Assembly: GCA_044226685.1 (NCBI GenBank)
Contig: JBGAGP010000107.1
Location: 1 to 15,820, forward strand
DNA: 15,820 bases
From: Dongia_A sp044226685
GTDB taxonomy: Bacteria; Pseudomonadota; Alphaproteobacteria; Dongiales; Dongiaceae
Reading direction: 5' to 3'
In this document: one piece after another, positions 7,221-14,588 of the stretch
Layout: each line of letters starts with the position of its first letter
Position numbering within the stretch: position 1 is the stretch's first letter
Translations under genes and position numbers: made by a program
The notes under the pieces: model-generated
Told to the model about the DNA's origin: nothing
Seen by the model: the letters and a program-made list of their open reading frames with translations, nothing else
The model's database searches: none

Positions 7221-7270
7221 GCCAGTCCCGGCCGCCCGGTCGGGAACGCCGCCAGGCGGCGGCCACTGGC
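7221..7270 (+). promoter_or_regulatory. Foldable GC-rich leader upstream of dehydrogenase
   Basis: GCCAGT (7221-7226) and ACTGGC (7265-7270) are complementary and enclose two smaller stems: CCCG/CGGG (7227-7230 with 7241-7244) and GCCGCC-A-GGCGGC (7248-7260). The fold ends just before the AAGGAG ribosome-binding site at 7275-7280. It is a possible structured 5' leader; at this GC content such folds also arise by chance, and it matches no riboswitch I know. Confidence 0.2.
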
Positions 7271-7285
7271 ATTTAAGGAGCGGAA

Positions 7286-8359
7286 ATGAAACGCAAAGTC
7301 CTGGTTCTCGGCGCCGGCAAGATCGGCGGCGCCATCGTCGATCTGCTCCACGCCAGCGGCGCCTATGACATCACCCTCGCCGACAGCAACATGTCCTTCC
7401 TGCAGCAGGCGGGCGGCAAGAAGGCCGCCACCCGGCATGTCGACGTCAGCGACCGCGCGGCGCTGACCCAGGTGGCCAAAGGCCACCAGGCGGTGATTTC
7501 CGCGCTGCCCTTCTTCCTCAACCCCGGGGTCGCCCAGGTCTGCGCCGATGTCGGCGCCCATTACTTCGACCTGACCGAGGACGTGGAAACGACCCGGGCG
7601 GTGCGCGAGATCTCGAAGACCTCGCCGGTCGCCTTCGCGCCGCAATGCGGCCTGGCGCCGGGCTTCATCTCCATCGTCGCCAACCACCTGGCGCAGAGCT
7701 TCGATTCGCTCCGCGAGGTGCATATGCGCGTCGGCGCGCTGCCGGAATTCCCGGCCAACGCGCTGAAATACAACCTCACCTGGTCGACCGACGGCCTGAT
7801 CAACGAATACTGCAACCCCTGCGAGGCGATCCACGAGGACAAGCTGGTCGAGGTGATGCCGCTGGAAGGGCTCGAGACCTTCTCGCTCGACGGCATCGAC
7901 TACGAATGCTTCAACACCTCGGGCGGCCTCGGCACCCTGTGCGAGACGCTCGAGGGCAAGGTGCAGAGCCTCAACTACAAGACCGTGCGCTATCCGGGCC
8001 ACCGCGACATCATGAAGATGCTGCTGGAGGATCTGCGCATGAAGGATCACCGCGACCTGCTGAAGGAGATCCTGGAACGCTCGGTGCCGATCACCCACCA
8101 GGACGTGGTGCTGATCTTCGTCGTGGTCACCGGCATGCGCGAAGGCCGCCTGACCCAGGAGAGCTACGCCAAGAAGATCTATGCGCAAGAGATCGACGGG
8201 AAACTGATGAGCGCCATCCAGATCACCACCGCCGCCGGCATCACGTCGATGGTCGATCTGTTCTTCGACGGCAAGCTGCCGAAGAGCGGCTTCATCCGCC
8301 AGGAGATGTGCGCGTTGCCCGACCTGCTGGCGAACCGCTTCGGCAGATACTACGCCTAG
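7286..8359 (+). CDS. Saccharopine dehydrogenase-family oxidoreductase (possible L-lysine dehydrogenase)
   Basis: A 357-residue NAD(P)-dependent enzyme. The N-terminus VLVLGAGKIGGAI (residues 5-17) is a Rossmann dinucleotide-binding loop of GxGxxG type, and the pattern HYFDLTEDVETTRAV near 92-106 plus APQCGLAPGFISIVANHLA near 115-133 is typical of the saccharopine dehydrogenase/lysine dehydrogenase family. The C-terminal half is the family's mixed substrate-binding domain. Single-domain proteins of this length include bacterial L-lysine dehydrogenase and saccharopine dehydrogenase (glutamate-forming), both of which lead lysine towards 2-aminoadipate. I cannot choose between these or a related activity. 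AAGGAG at 7275-7280 sets the start. It is divergent from an Lrp/AsnC gene, which supports a role in amino-acid breakdown, and it stands alone before a terminator hairpin. Confidence 0.85.
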   Translation: MKRKVLVLGAGKIGGAIVDLLHASGAYDITLADSNMSFLQQAGGKKAATRHVDVSDRAALTQVAKGHQAVISALPFFLNPGVAQVCADVGAHYFDLTEDVETTRAVREISKTSPVAFAPQCGLAPGFISIVANHLAQSFDSLREVHMRVGALPEFPANALKYNLTWSTDGLINEYCNPCEAIHEDKLVEVMPLEGLETFSLDGIDYECFNTSGGLGTLCETLEGKVQSLNYKTVRYPGHRDIMKMLLEDLRMKDHRDLLKEILERSVPITHQDVVLIFVVVTGMREGRLTQESYAKKIYAQEIDGKLMSAIQITTAAGITSMVDLFFDGKLPKSGFIRQEMCALPDLLANRFGRYYA

Positions 8360-8367
8360 ACGCGAAA

Positions 8368-8400
8368 CGGCCGCCGGCCTCGGGGGGAAGCCGGCGGCCG
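8368..8400 (+). terminator. 11-bp perfect hairpin after dehydrogenase gene
   Basis: CGGCCGCCGGC (8368-8378) pairs perfectly with GCCGGCGGCCG (8390-8400) around an 11-base loop, starting nine bases after the stop codon. The following CTTGAT is a weak T-tract at best. Position and stem strength favour a terminator for the dehydrogenase gene. Confidence 0.7.
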
Positions 8401-8455
8401 CTTGATCGAGACGCCGCGGCCAGTCGGGACACGGCGCCTCTTCGCGGGGGTGTTC

Positions 8456-8477
8456 ACGCGGCCCCGCAAGGCCGCGT
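8456..8477 (-). terminator. Hairpin after the acidic protein gene (minus strand)
   Basis: ACGCGGCC (8456-8463) pairs with GGCCGCGT (8470-8477) around a six-base loop, 11 bases beyond the stop of the minus-strand gene ending at 8488. It is the likely terminator of that gene, facing the dehydrogenase terminator in a convergent arrangement. Confidence 0.55.
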
Positions 8478-8487
8478 TCAGCGTTCC

Positions 8488-8952
8488 TCAGTTGGCGGGC
8501 GGGACCACCGGCACGTCGCCCGTGCCCTGGTCCGGCGTGCCGTCGTCGTCGCCCGCATCCTCGCCGGCTTCGTCGGCGCCGTTGTCGTCATTGGCGTCGT
8601 CATTGGCGTCATCGTCACCGGTCTCGCCATGATCGTCGGCGCCGGCCTCGCCGTGGCCGCTGTTGTCGGCGCCGCTTTCGCCGCCATGGTCGTCGCCGCC
8701 GTCGCTGTCGCTGCCATGATCGTCGCCACTGTCATGGTCGCCGCCATCGCTGCCGCCGTCGCCGCCACCGCCATCACCGCCGCCGTCGCCACCCTCGCCT
8801 TCGGCGAAGGCGCTGTTCTGGGTCAGGTCGAGGGCGAGGCCATGCGGGGTCACTTGGCCGGTCAGGTGCCAGGGCGCCAGGACCGCGCCGAGGGCGAGCG
8901 TCGCCCAGGCGGTACCCTGGATGAGGCGCTGTTTCGTGGTGAGCTTCGACAT
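8488..8952 (-). CDS. Small secreted Asp/Gly/His-rich acidic protein
   Basis: A 154-residue protein with no family I recognise. The start at 8952 is chosen over an upstream in-frame ATG because AAGGAG lies just ahead of it and the protein then begins with a basic stretch and a hydrophobic segment (about 14-28). A likely signal peptidase site follows NSAFA at residue 50. Everything after that is low-complexity and strongly acidic: Asp and Gly dominate, with Glu, Ala, Asn and several His, in short runs such as GGDGGGDGGGGDGG and DDANDDANDD. The second run comes from tandem 12-base DNA repeats. There is no Cys. Such a tail could bind cations in the periplasm or outside the cell, but no canonical calcium-binding nonapeptide is present. 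Its layout is shared with the two small genes at 14728 and 15272. Base composition is like its neighbours. Confidence 0.72.
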   Translation of the reverse strand: MSKLTTKQRLIQGTAWATLALGAVLAPWHLTGQVTPHGLALDLTQNSAFAEGEGGDGGGDGGGGDGGSDGGDHDSGDDHGSDSDGGDDHGGESGADNSGHGEAGADDHGETGDDDANDDANDDNGADEAGEDAGDDDGTPDQGTGDVPVVPPAN

Positions 8953-9134
8953 GATCGTCTCCTTGATTTTGCGCCATGCCCGACGCATGGCCGCCGCATT
9001 TCGAGGGCGACCATAGGCGGGCCAAGCTGAACCCAACCTGAACGGAGTCGCGCGGCTGCGGGGCGCCCGTTTCGTCTGGCGCGACCCTGAGGACTGGAAC
9101 CGGCGCGGCGCGCGCTGTTAGGATTCCGTTTACG

Positions 9135-10073
9135 ATGCTTGTACTGCTGCAGATCGGCGTCTACGGGCTGGCGGGTTTCGTCTTCGCGGCGACGCTGTCG
9201 GCCATCCTGTTCGCCACGCGGCCGCTGGCTGGCGTGGCGCAGCATTGGGGGCTGCAGCTGTGGTGGCTGGCGCTCCTCGCAATTCTTGCCGCGGCGGCGG
9301 TCGGCGGTTGGCCGGCCTATATTCCCTGCCTCTGCTGCGCGCTCTATTGGAGCCAGCGCATCTTCCGCCGCCCCCGGCCGGTGCCGGCGGCGCAGCCGCT
9401 GCTACGCCTGGCGAGCGCCAATGTGGCGCATTTCAACCGCGACTTCGACCGCGTGCTCGCGGCGCTCGCCGCCAGTGCTCCCGACGTGATCGCCCTGGTC
9501 GAGGTGACGCCGGCCTGCCGCGACCGGCTGCGGCAACTCGACGCGACGCATCCCCATGCCGTCGACAGCTGCGATCTGTCGGAGAAATACGGCGTCCTGG
9601 TGCGCGCCCGCTGGCCGATGACGGTGGTGAGCCGCGGCGGCGGTGGTGGCGATGACGGCAGTGGGGCGCCGCGTCACGTGGCGGTGCGCCTGCAGCTGGA
9701 AACCGGCGCGCTGGACCTGATGGCGGTGCACCTCACCAATCCGATCCGCCGATCCCACGCGCATCGCATTCCGGGCGAGGTCGAGGACGTGATCGCCCGG
9801 GCCAATCGCGCCGGCCCGGACCTGGTGCTGTGCGGCGATTGCAATGCCGCCGGCTGGTCCAGCTGGCTGCACCGGCTGGAGGCGGCCACCGGCCTCGCCA
9901 ACACGCGCCGGCTGCTGCCGTCCTGGCCGGTCAGGCTGCCGCCGCCCCTGCGCCTGCCGATCGATCACGCCTGGGCGCGCGGCCGGGCGGTGGTGCTCGC
10001 CACGCGCCTGGGGCCCGAGACCGGATCGGATCATTTTCCGCTGCTGGCCGAGATCGGCTGGCGCGGCAAATAG
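9135..10073 (+). CDS. Membrane-anchored endonuclease/exonuclease/phosphatase-fold protein
   Basis: A 312-residue protein with two or three N-terminal hydrophobic segments (about 4-26, 38-57 and possibly 60-74) followed by an endonuclease/exonuclease/phosphatase domain from about residue 90. The metal and catalytic positions of that fold can be followed: N96 in ASANVAHFN, E123 in VIALVEV, H199 in VHLTNP, D235 and N237 in GDCNA (the family usually has GDFNA), D277-H278 in IDHAW, and D299-H300 in GSDHFP. The active site is therefore probably intact, and the enzyme would cleave a phosphodiester or phosphomonoester. The layout resembles YafD-like proteins; the true substrate is unknown. Gly-rich residues 168-176 form a flexible insertion. 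The ribosome-binding site is weak (AGGA about 11 bases upstream). It is divergent from the acidic-protein gene. Confidence 0.85.
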   Translation: MLVLLQIGVYGLAGFVFAATLSAILFATRPLAGVAQHWGLQLWWLALLAILAAAAVGGWPAYIPCLCCALYWSQRIFRRPRPVPAAQPLLRLASANVAHFNRDFDRVLAALAASAPDVIALVEVTPACRDRLRQLDATHPHAVDSCDLSEKYGVLVRARWPMTVVSRGGGGGDDGSGAPRHVAVRLQLETGALDLMAVHLTNPIRRSHAHRIPGEVEDVIARANRAGPDLVLCGDCNAAGWSSWLHRLEAATGLANTRRLLPSWPVRLPPPLRLPIDHAWARGRAVVLATRLGPETGSDHFPLLAEIGWRGK

Positions 10074-10117
10074 CCCGCGAAACGCCGGGAAACCCATGCG
10101 ATCCGCCGGATTCCCGC

Positions 10118-10146
10118 TTGCCCCCCGCCGGGCCAGTCACTAGGTT
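10118..10146 (+). promoter_or_regulatory. Possible promoter of lysK
   Basis: TTGCCC at 10118-10123 and TAGGTT at 10141-10146 are 17 bases apart, a plausible sigma-70-type pair with a good -35 and poor -10, giving a leader of about 30 bases before the ATG at 10183. The fit is weak and is offered only because the gap after the upstream gene needs a promoter. Confidence 0.25.
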
Positions 10147-10182
10147 CGGCGCGGTTCACAGCGATTTTCGAGGCTTCGAGAG

Positions 10183-11772
10183 ATGAGTTCCGAACGGCAA
10201 TACGCCCAAGCCGCCCGCGCCTGGCCCTTCGAGGAGGCGCGCAAGCTGGTCGCGCGCTACGAGAAGACGCCGCCGGCGAAAGGCTACGTGCTGTTCGAGA
10301 CCGGCTACGGCCCGTCGGGCCTGCCGCATATCGGCACCTTCGGCGAAGTCGTGCGCACGACCATGGTGCGGCGCGCGTTCCAGCGCCTCTCCGACATCCC
10401 GACCCGGCTCTTCGCCTTCTCCGACGACATGGACGGCTTGCGCAAGGTGCCGACCAACGTGCCGAACCAGGAGATGCTGTCGCAGCACCTGGGCAAGCCG
10501 CTGACCAAGGTGCCGGACCCCTTCGGCACGCATGAGAGTTTCGGCCACCACAACAACGCCATGCTGCGCGGATTTCTGGACTCATTCGGCTTCGAATACG
10601 AGTTCCAGTCCTCCACCGACTGGTACATGTCCGGCCGCTTCGACAAGGCGCTGCTGGAAGTGCTGGGCCACTACCAGGCGATCATGGACGTGATGCTGCC
10701 CAGTTTGCGCGAGGAGCGGGCCTCGACCTATTCGCCCTTCCTGCCGGTCTGCGCCAAGACCGGCCGCGTGCTGCAGGTGCCGGTGGTCCGCCATGATGCG
10801 GCGGCTGGCACCATCGTCTACCAGGACGAGGACGGCACCCTGGTCGAGACGCTGGTGACCGGCGGCCGCTGCAAGCTGCAATGGAAGCCAGATTGGGGCA
10901 TGCGCTGGCATGCCTTGGGCGTCGATTACGAGATGTCGGGCAAGGACCTGATCCCCTCGGTCGAGCTTGCCAACAAGATCTGCCGCATCCTGGGCTCGCG
11001 CCCGCCGGAGGGCTTCAACTACGAGTTGTTCCTGGACGACAAGGGCCAGAAGATCTCCAAGTCCAAGGGCAACGGGCTCTCCGTGGAAGAGTGGTTGGAA
11101 TATGCGCCGCCCGAGAGCCTGGCCTTGTTCATGTTCCAGAAGCCGCGCGCGGCGAAGCGGCTCTATTTCGACGTCATCCCGCGCGCGGTGGACGACTACC
11201 TGACCTTCGTCGGCAAGTTCCCCGAGGAAGCGCCGGCGCAGCGCCTGGAGAATCCCGCCTGGCACATCCACAACGGCCAGCCGCCGGCGATCCACCAGGA
11301 CCTCAGCTACGGCATCCTCCTGAACCTCGCCAGCGTGGCGAACGCGGAGGAGAAGGCGACGTTGTGGGGCTTCATCACCCGCTATCGCCCCGAAGCGACG
11401 CCGCAGACGGCACCCTTCCTCGACAAGCTGGTGGGCTACGCCATCAACTACTACCGCGACTTCGTGAAGCCGGCGAAGAAGTTCCGGGCACCGGACGAGA
11501 CCGAGCGCGCGGCGCTCACCGAGCTGCTCGCCTATCTCGACGCCGCGCCCGCCGATGCCAAGGCCGACGCGCTGCAGACCGAGGTCTACGAGATCGGCAA
11601 GCGGCACCCCTTCCCGGAATTGCGCGCCTGGTTCAAGGCGCTCTACGAGGTGCTGCTGGGCCAGGAGCAGGGGCCGCGCTTCGGCTCCTTCATCGAGCTC
11701 TACGGCAAGGCGGAGACGGCGACCCTGATCCGCAAGGCGCTGGCCTCGCCCAAGGGATTGGCCGCTGAATAA
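10183..11772 (+). CDS. lysK: Lysyl-tRNA synthetase, class I
   Basis: Charges tRNA-Lys with lysine in the cytoplasm. At 529 residues it is the usual length for class I LysRS, the archaeal-type enzyme unrelated to the class II LysS of most bacteria. Class I is shown by the HIGH-like motif GYGPSGLPHIGTFGEV (HIGT at 49-52) at the start of the Rossmann domain and the KMSKS-like motif KISKS at 290-294. Neighbouring family features include FSDDMDGLRKVP near 81-92 and STDWYMSGRFDKALLEVL near 144-161. The C-terminal third is the helical anticodon-binding cage. The start is the ATG at 10183 with a poor ribosome-binding site (GAGAG). The murI gene follows with little or no gap, so the two are probably one transcription unit. 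Confidence 0.95.
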   Translation: MSSERQYAQAARAWPFEEARKLVARYEKTPPAKGYVLFETGYGPSGLPHIGTFGEVVRTTMVRRAFQRLSDIPTRLFAFSDDMDGLRKVPTNVPNQEMLSQHLGKPLTKVPDPFGTHESFGHHNNAMLRGFLDSFGFEYEFQSSTDWYMSGRFDKALLEVLGHYQAIMDVMLPSLREERASTYSPFLPVCAKTGRVLQVPVVRHDAAAGTIVYQDEDGTLVETLVTGGRCKLQWKPDWGMRWHALGVDYEMSGKDLIPSVELANKICRILGSRPPEGFNYELFLDDKGQKISKSKGNGLSVEEWLEYAPPESLALFMFQKPRAAKRLYFDVIPRAVDDYLTFVGKFPEEAPAQRLENPAWHIHNGQPPAIHQDLSYGILLNLASVANAEEKATLWGFITRYRPEATPQTAPFLDKLVGYAINYYRDFVKPAKKFRAPDETERAALTELLAYLDAAPADAKADALQTEVYEIGKRHPFPELRAWFKALYEVLLGQEQGPRFGSFIELYGKAETATLIRKALASPKGLAAE

Positions 11773-12563
11773 CCCGCAAGTCATATTGGCGGCGGATTCC
11801 GGCCTCGGCGGATTGAGTGTCGTCGCGGAGATCCGCAAGGCACTGCCGGCGGCGCGCTTTGCCTATCTCTGCGACAATGCCTATTTCCCCTATGGCACCA
11901 AGGCCGATGCGGCGCTGCTGGCGCATTTCCTGAAAGTCATGCAGGCGGCGATTGCGCGTGCGCGGCCAGCGCTCATCGTCACCGCCTGCAACACCATCTC
12001 GACCATCTGCCTGCCGGAGCTGCGCGCGGCAACCCCCATTCCCGTGGTCGGCGTGGTGCCGGCGGTGGCCGCCGCCGCCATGACCAAACGCAAGACCATC
12101 GGGCTGCTGGCGACGCCGGCCACCATCGACCGGCCCTATACCGACGACCTGATCGCCCGCCACGCCGCCGATTGCCGGGTGCTCAAACTGGGCTCGGCCG
12201 AGCTGGTGGCGATGGCGGAGGCGAAGCTGCTCGGCCACAAGGTCGACCTCGAGCGGCTGCGCGAGATCCTGGCCCCCTTCCTGACCCCGCCCGCCGCCGA
12301 GCGGCCCGACGTGGTCGTGCTCGACTGCACCCATTTCCCGCTGCTGCGGGCGGAGTTGGAGGCGATCTCCCCGCCCGACATCGCCTGGATCGATTCCGGC
12401 GAGGCGGTGGCGCGGCGTGTGGTCGAGGTGCTGCTGCCCAAGGCCGGCGGCCGCCCCAATGCTGGCCGAGGATCTGGCGCTGACCACCGCGCCGGCGCCG
12501 CATGAACTGCGCCGCGCCCTGGCCCAGGCGGGATTCGCCGCCTGCAAGACGCTGGCAGGCTGA
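11765..12563 (+). CDS. murI: Glutamate racemase, with non-ATG start and +1 frame disruption
   Basis: Interconverts L- and D-glutamate to supply peptidoglycan synthesis. The substrate loop DSGLGG, the catalytic cysteine in VTACNT and the second catalytic cysteine in LDCTHFP are all present, in the frame open from 11729 to 12505. No ATG or GTG precedes DSGLGG in that frame. CTG at 11765 would restore the first beta strand (LNNPQVILAADSG) and overlap the lysK stop; TTG at 11786 would cut it off. The frame ends early in a nonsense tail. Removing one C from the CCCC run at 12454-12457 restores a natural C-terminus, MLAEDLALTTAPAPHELRRA and onward, stopping at 12561-12563 for about 265 residues. 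I read this as a sequencing error or recent frameshift in an essential gene; uncorrected, the protein is about 239 residues from TTG. Confidence 0.82.
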
Positions 12564-13028
12564 TCACAAAATTTCGTCGTCATTGCCGGGCTTGTCCCGA
12601 CCACCCACGAGTTTCATTTCGCGAGCCTGCACCACTGCCGCATGGATCACCGGGACAAGCACCCGGTGATGAGCGTGCGGAAAAGCTTCTACCGCGCGTG
12701 CGGTCGCGGCAATAGCGATGACGCATCGAGCTTCTTTGCCGGCCGCCGCCGGGTTTGCCGAGGCCGAGATCGCCAGCTCCTGCGCGCGCTCAGACGCTGT
12801 CTCCACCTCCTCCGCCACGCAGGTGCAATAGCCGAGTGCCTTGGCCTCGCTCTCATCGTCCAGCGGCAGGGTCTGGCCGGTGACAGCGCGGCGCTGGCCC
12901 TCGATGCAGGTCTGCTGGAACGCGCTCAGGCTCTCCGCCGCCGGCTCATGGCGCAGGAACAGCCACAACCCGCCGAGCAGGGCGGCGGCGATGACAAGGG
13001 CACCGACAAGAATGCGTTTCGCATCCAT
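12564..13028 (-). CDS. Small membrane-anchored cysteine-containing protein with repeat-encoded tail
   Basis: A 154-residue protein that I do not recognise. The start at 13028 is preferred to an upstream ATG at 13118, because the upstream extension is encoded by palindromic repeat E and the protein then opens with a clean signal anchor: MDAKR followed by a hydrophobic stretch at about 6-25. The periplasmic part carries four cysteines (41, 68, 70 and 102), with QTCIEGQRRAV and YCTCVAEEVE as the most motif-like segments, possibly two disulfides. From about residue 118 the coding sequence enters repeat D, ending in GGRDKPGNDDEIL, the usual translation product of this repeat; the natural C-terminus was probably replaced. 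The ribosome-binding site is poor. It is convergent with murI, one base from the corrected murI stop. Confidence 0.65.
   Translation of the reverse strand: MDAKRILVGALVIAAALLGGLWLFLRHEPAAESLSAFQQTCIEGQRRAVTGQTLPLDDESEAKALGYCTCVAEEVETASERAQELAISASANPAAAGKEARCVIAIAATARAVEAFPHAHHRVLVPVIHAAVVQAREMKLVGGRDKPGNDDEIL
12571..12675. repeat. Palindromic repeat D (TTGCCGGGCTTGTCCCG type)
   Basis: The left part TCATTGCCGGGCTTGTCCCG (from 12580) is complementary, with a few mismatches, to CACCGGGACAAGCACCCGGTGATGA near 12648-12672 read on the other strand. This is a familiar alphaproteobacterial intergenic palindrome. Here it lies between murI and a convergent small gene, and it encodes the last ~35 residues of that gene. 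Confidence 0.8.
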
Positions 13029-13044
13029 ATCCGAACAGATCCCA

Positions 13045-13135
13045 TCGTCACCCCGGGCGAAGACCCGGTGATCCAAGCGTCCTTGAGACGGCACACTCGA
13101 ATTTGATTGCCGGGTCAAGCCCGGTACGACGAATT
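13045..13135. repeat. Palindromic repeat E
   Basis: GTCACCCCGGGCGAAGACCC followed by GGTGATCC (from 13047) and, inverted, ATTGCCGGGTCAAGCCCGG plus GACGAA (13105-13133) form an imperfect palindrome of the same class as repeat D, with different arm sequences. It lies between the 5' end of the small minus-strand gene and the pmbA promoter area, so repeats D and E bracket that gene. Confidence 0.75.
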
Positions 13136-13177
13136 TGCGGGTCTAGACGCATGCCAGCCCCGCCGCCACGGCCTAGC

Positions 13178-13206
13178 TTGCCGGCCGGTTCCGCATTTCC
13201 CATATG
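13178..13206 (+). promoter_or_regulatory. Possible pmbA promoter, near-leaderless
   Basis: TTGCCG (13178-13183) and CATATG (13201-13206) are 17 bases apart. If this is the promoter, transcription would begin at about 13213, exactly at the second possible ATG of pmbA, and no ribosome-binding site precedes either ATG. The -10 match is only moderate. Confidence 0.25.
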
Positions 13207-14559
13207 GTCCTCATGTCCCCACAGCCGTCAAAAGACCTGCAAATCCTCGAAGACCTGCTGAAGCGCGCCAAGGCCAAGGGCGCCGACGCGGCCGATGCGC
13301 TGATCGGGCGCGGCATCTCGCTCGACGTGGCGCAGCGCCTCGGCAACCGGGAGAAGCTGGAGCGCTCGGAATCGCAGGATCTGGGCCTGCGCGTGTTCAT
13401 CGGGCAGCGCCAGGCGATCGTCTCCACCAGCGACTTGTCGGGCAAGACCCTGGACGAGCTGGCCGCGCGCGCGGTAGCGATGGCCCGCGCGGTGCCGGAG
13501 GACGAGTTCTGCGGCCTCGCAGCACCGGAGCAATTGTGCAAGAACCCGCCCGTGCTCGACCTGGAAGACAAGACCGAACCCAGCGAAGCGCGGCTGATCG
13601 AGATGGTGGCGGCGGCCGAGGATGCCGCGCGCGCGGTCAAGGGCGTCACCAATTCCGAGGGCGCCGAGGCGGGCTGGGGCCGCAGCGAGATCGCGCTCGC
13701 CGCCAGCAACGGCTTCCGCGGCGCCTATGCCGGCACGCGCTGGGGCATCAGCGTCTCGGTGCTGGCCGGCGAAGGCACCGGCATGGAGCGCGACTACGAT
13801 TTCGCCACCGCCGTCTATGGCAGCGACCTGCCGACCGCCGAGACGCTGGGCCGCTCGGCCGGCGAGCGCGCGGTGAAGCGGCTCAACCCGCGCAAGGCCT
13901 CGACCGCCAAGCTGCCGATCATCTTCGACCCGCGCATTTCCGGCGGGCTGGTCGGTCATTTCGTCGGCGCCATCAACGGCGCCTCGATCGCCCGGGGCAC
14001 GTCGTTCCTCAAGGACAAGATGGGCCAACAGGTCTTCGCCAAGGGCATCCGCATCGTCGACGACCCGCACCGGCCGCGTGGCCTGCGCTCCAAGCCGTTC
14101 GACGGCGAGGGTGTCGCCAACCAGAAGCGCGCGCTGATCGAGGATGGCATGCTGACCACCTGGCTGCTCGATTGCCGCTCGGCCCGGCAGCTCGGTCTGA
14201 CCACGACGGGACATGCGTCGCGCGGGACATCCGGCCCGCCCTCGCCTTCCGCCGCCAATCTCTATCTCGAGGCCGGCAAGCAATCGCCCAAGGCGCTGAT
14301 GGCCGATATCGCCCAGGGCTTCTACGCTACCGAGCTGATCGGCCACGGCGTCAACGGCGTCACCGGCGACTACAGCCGGGGTGCCGCGGGCTATTGGATC
14401 GAGAACGGAGAGCTGGCGCATCCGGTCTCGGAGATCACCATCGCCGGCAATCTGAAGGACATGTTCCTGCACCTGACCCCGGCCGACGATCTGGTGTTCC
14501 GCTACGGCACCGATGCCCCCACCGTCCGGATCGACGGCATGACCTTGGCAGGCGCCTGA
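13204..14559 (+). CDS. pmbA: TldD/TldE peptidase system, PmbA (TldE) subunit
   Basis: PmbA partners TldD in a cytoplasmic metallopeptidase complex that degrades unfolded or leader peptides (it processes microcin B17 and helps degrade the CcdA antitoxin in E. coli). The 451-residue length is that of the family. The N-terminal domain shows the expected SLDVAQRLGNREKLERSESQ pattern near 35-60 and GLRVFIGQRQAIVSTSDL. The C-terminal domain has IIFDPRISGGLVGHF near 238-253, then the KPFDGEGVANQKR and TGDYSRGAAGYWIENGE segments. No HExxxH zinc motif is present, which separates PmbA/TldE from catalytic TldD; tldD is not in the window. The start could be 13204 or the ATG at 13213; the second fits a leaderless transcript. 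The gene stands alone and is followed by a hairpin. Confidence 0.93.
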   Translation: MVLMSPQPSKDLQILEDLLKRAKAKGADAADALIGRGISLDVAQRLGNREKLERSESQDLGLRVFIGQRQAIVSTSDLSGKTLDELAARAVAMARAVPEDEFCGLAAPEQLCKNPPVLDLEDKTEPSEARLIEMVAAAEDAARAVKGVTNSEGAEAGWGRSEIALAASNGFRGAYAGTRWGISVSVLAGEGTGMERDYDFATAVYGSDLPTAETLGRSAGERAVKRLNPRKASTAKLPIIFDPRISGGLVGHFVGAINGASIARGTSFLKDKMGQQVFAKGIRIVDDPHRPRGLRSKPFDGEGVANQKRALIEDGMLTTWLLDCRSARQLGLTTTGHASRGTSGPPSPSAANLYLEAGKQSPKALMADIAQGFYATELIGHGVNGVTGDYSRGAAGYWIENGELAHPVSEITIAGNLKDMFLHLTPADDLVFRYGTDAPTVRIDGMTLAGA

Positions 14560-14588
14560 GGCGACCCCATCTCTGGGCAGGAGGCGAG

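Noticed and set aside
8600..8800. Possible RTX-type calcium-binding nonapeptide repeats in the acidic protein
   Set aside because: The Gly/Asp runs do not follow the GGxGxDxUx spacing; the tail is low-complexity rather than a regular nonapeptide array.
7645..9030. 461-codon plus-strand frame ending in a long Val/Ala-rich hydrophobic stretch that looks like membrane helices
   Set aside because: It starts inside the dehydrogenase in another frame and its hydrophobic part is the antisense of the Asp/Gly codons of the secreted acidic protein.
13029..13118. N-terminal extension of the small cysteine-containing protein
   Set aside because: It is encoded by repeat E and would place charged residues before a clean signal anchor; ATG at 13028 is the better start.
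12571..13135. Repeats D and E as ends of a transposon carrying the small gene
   Set aside because: They are each complete palindromes of different sequence rather than terminal inverted repeats of one element, and no transposase or target duplication is visible.
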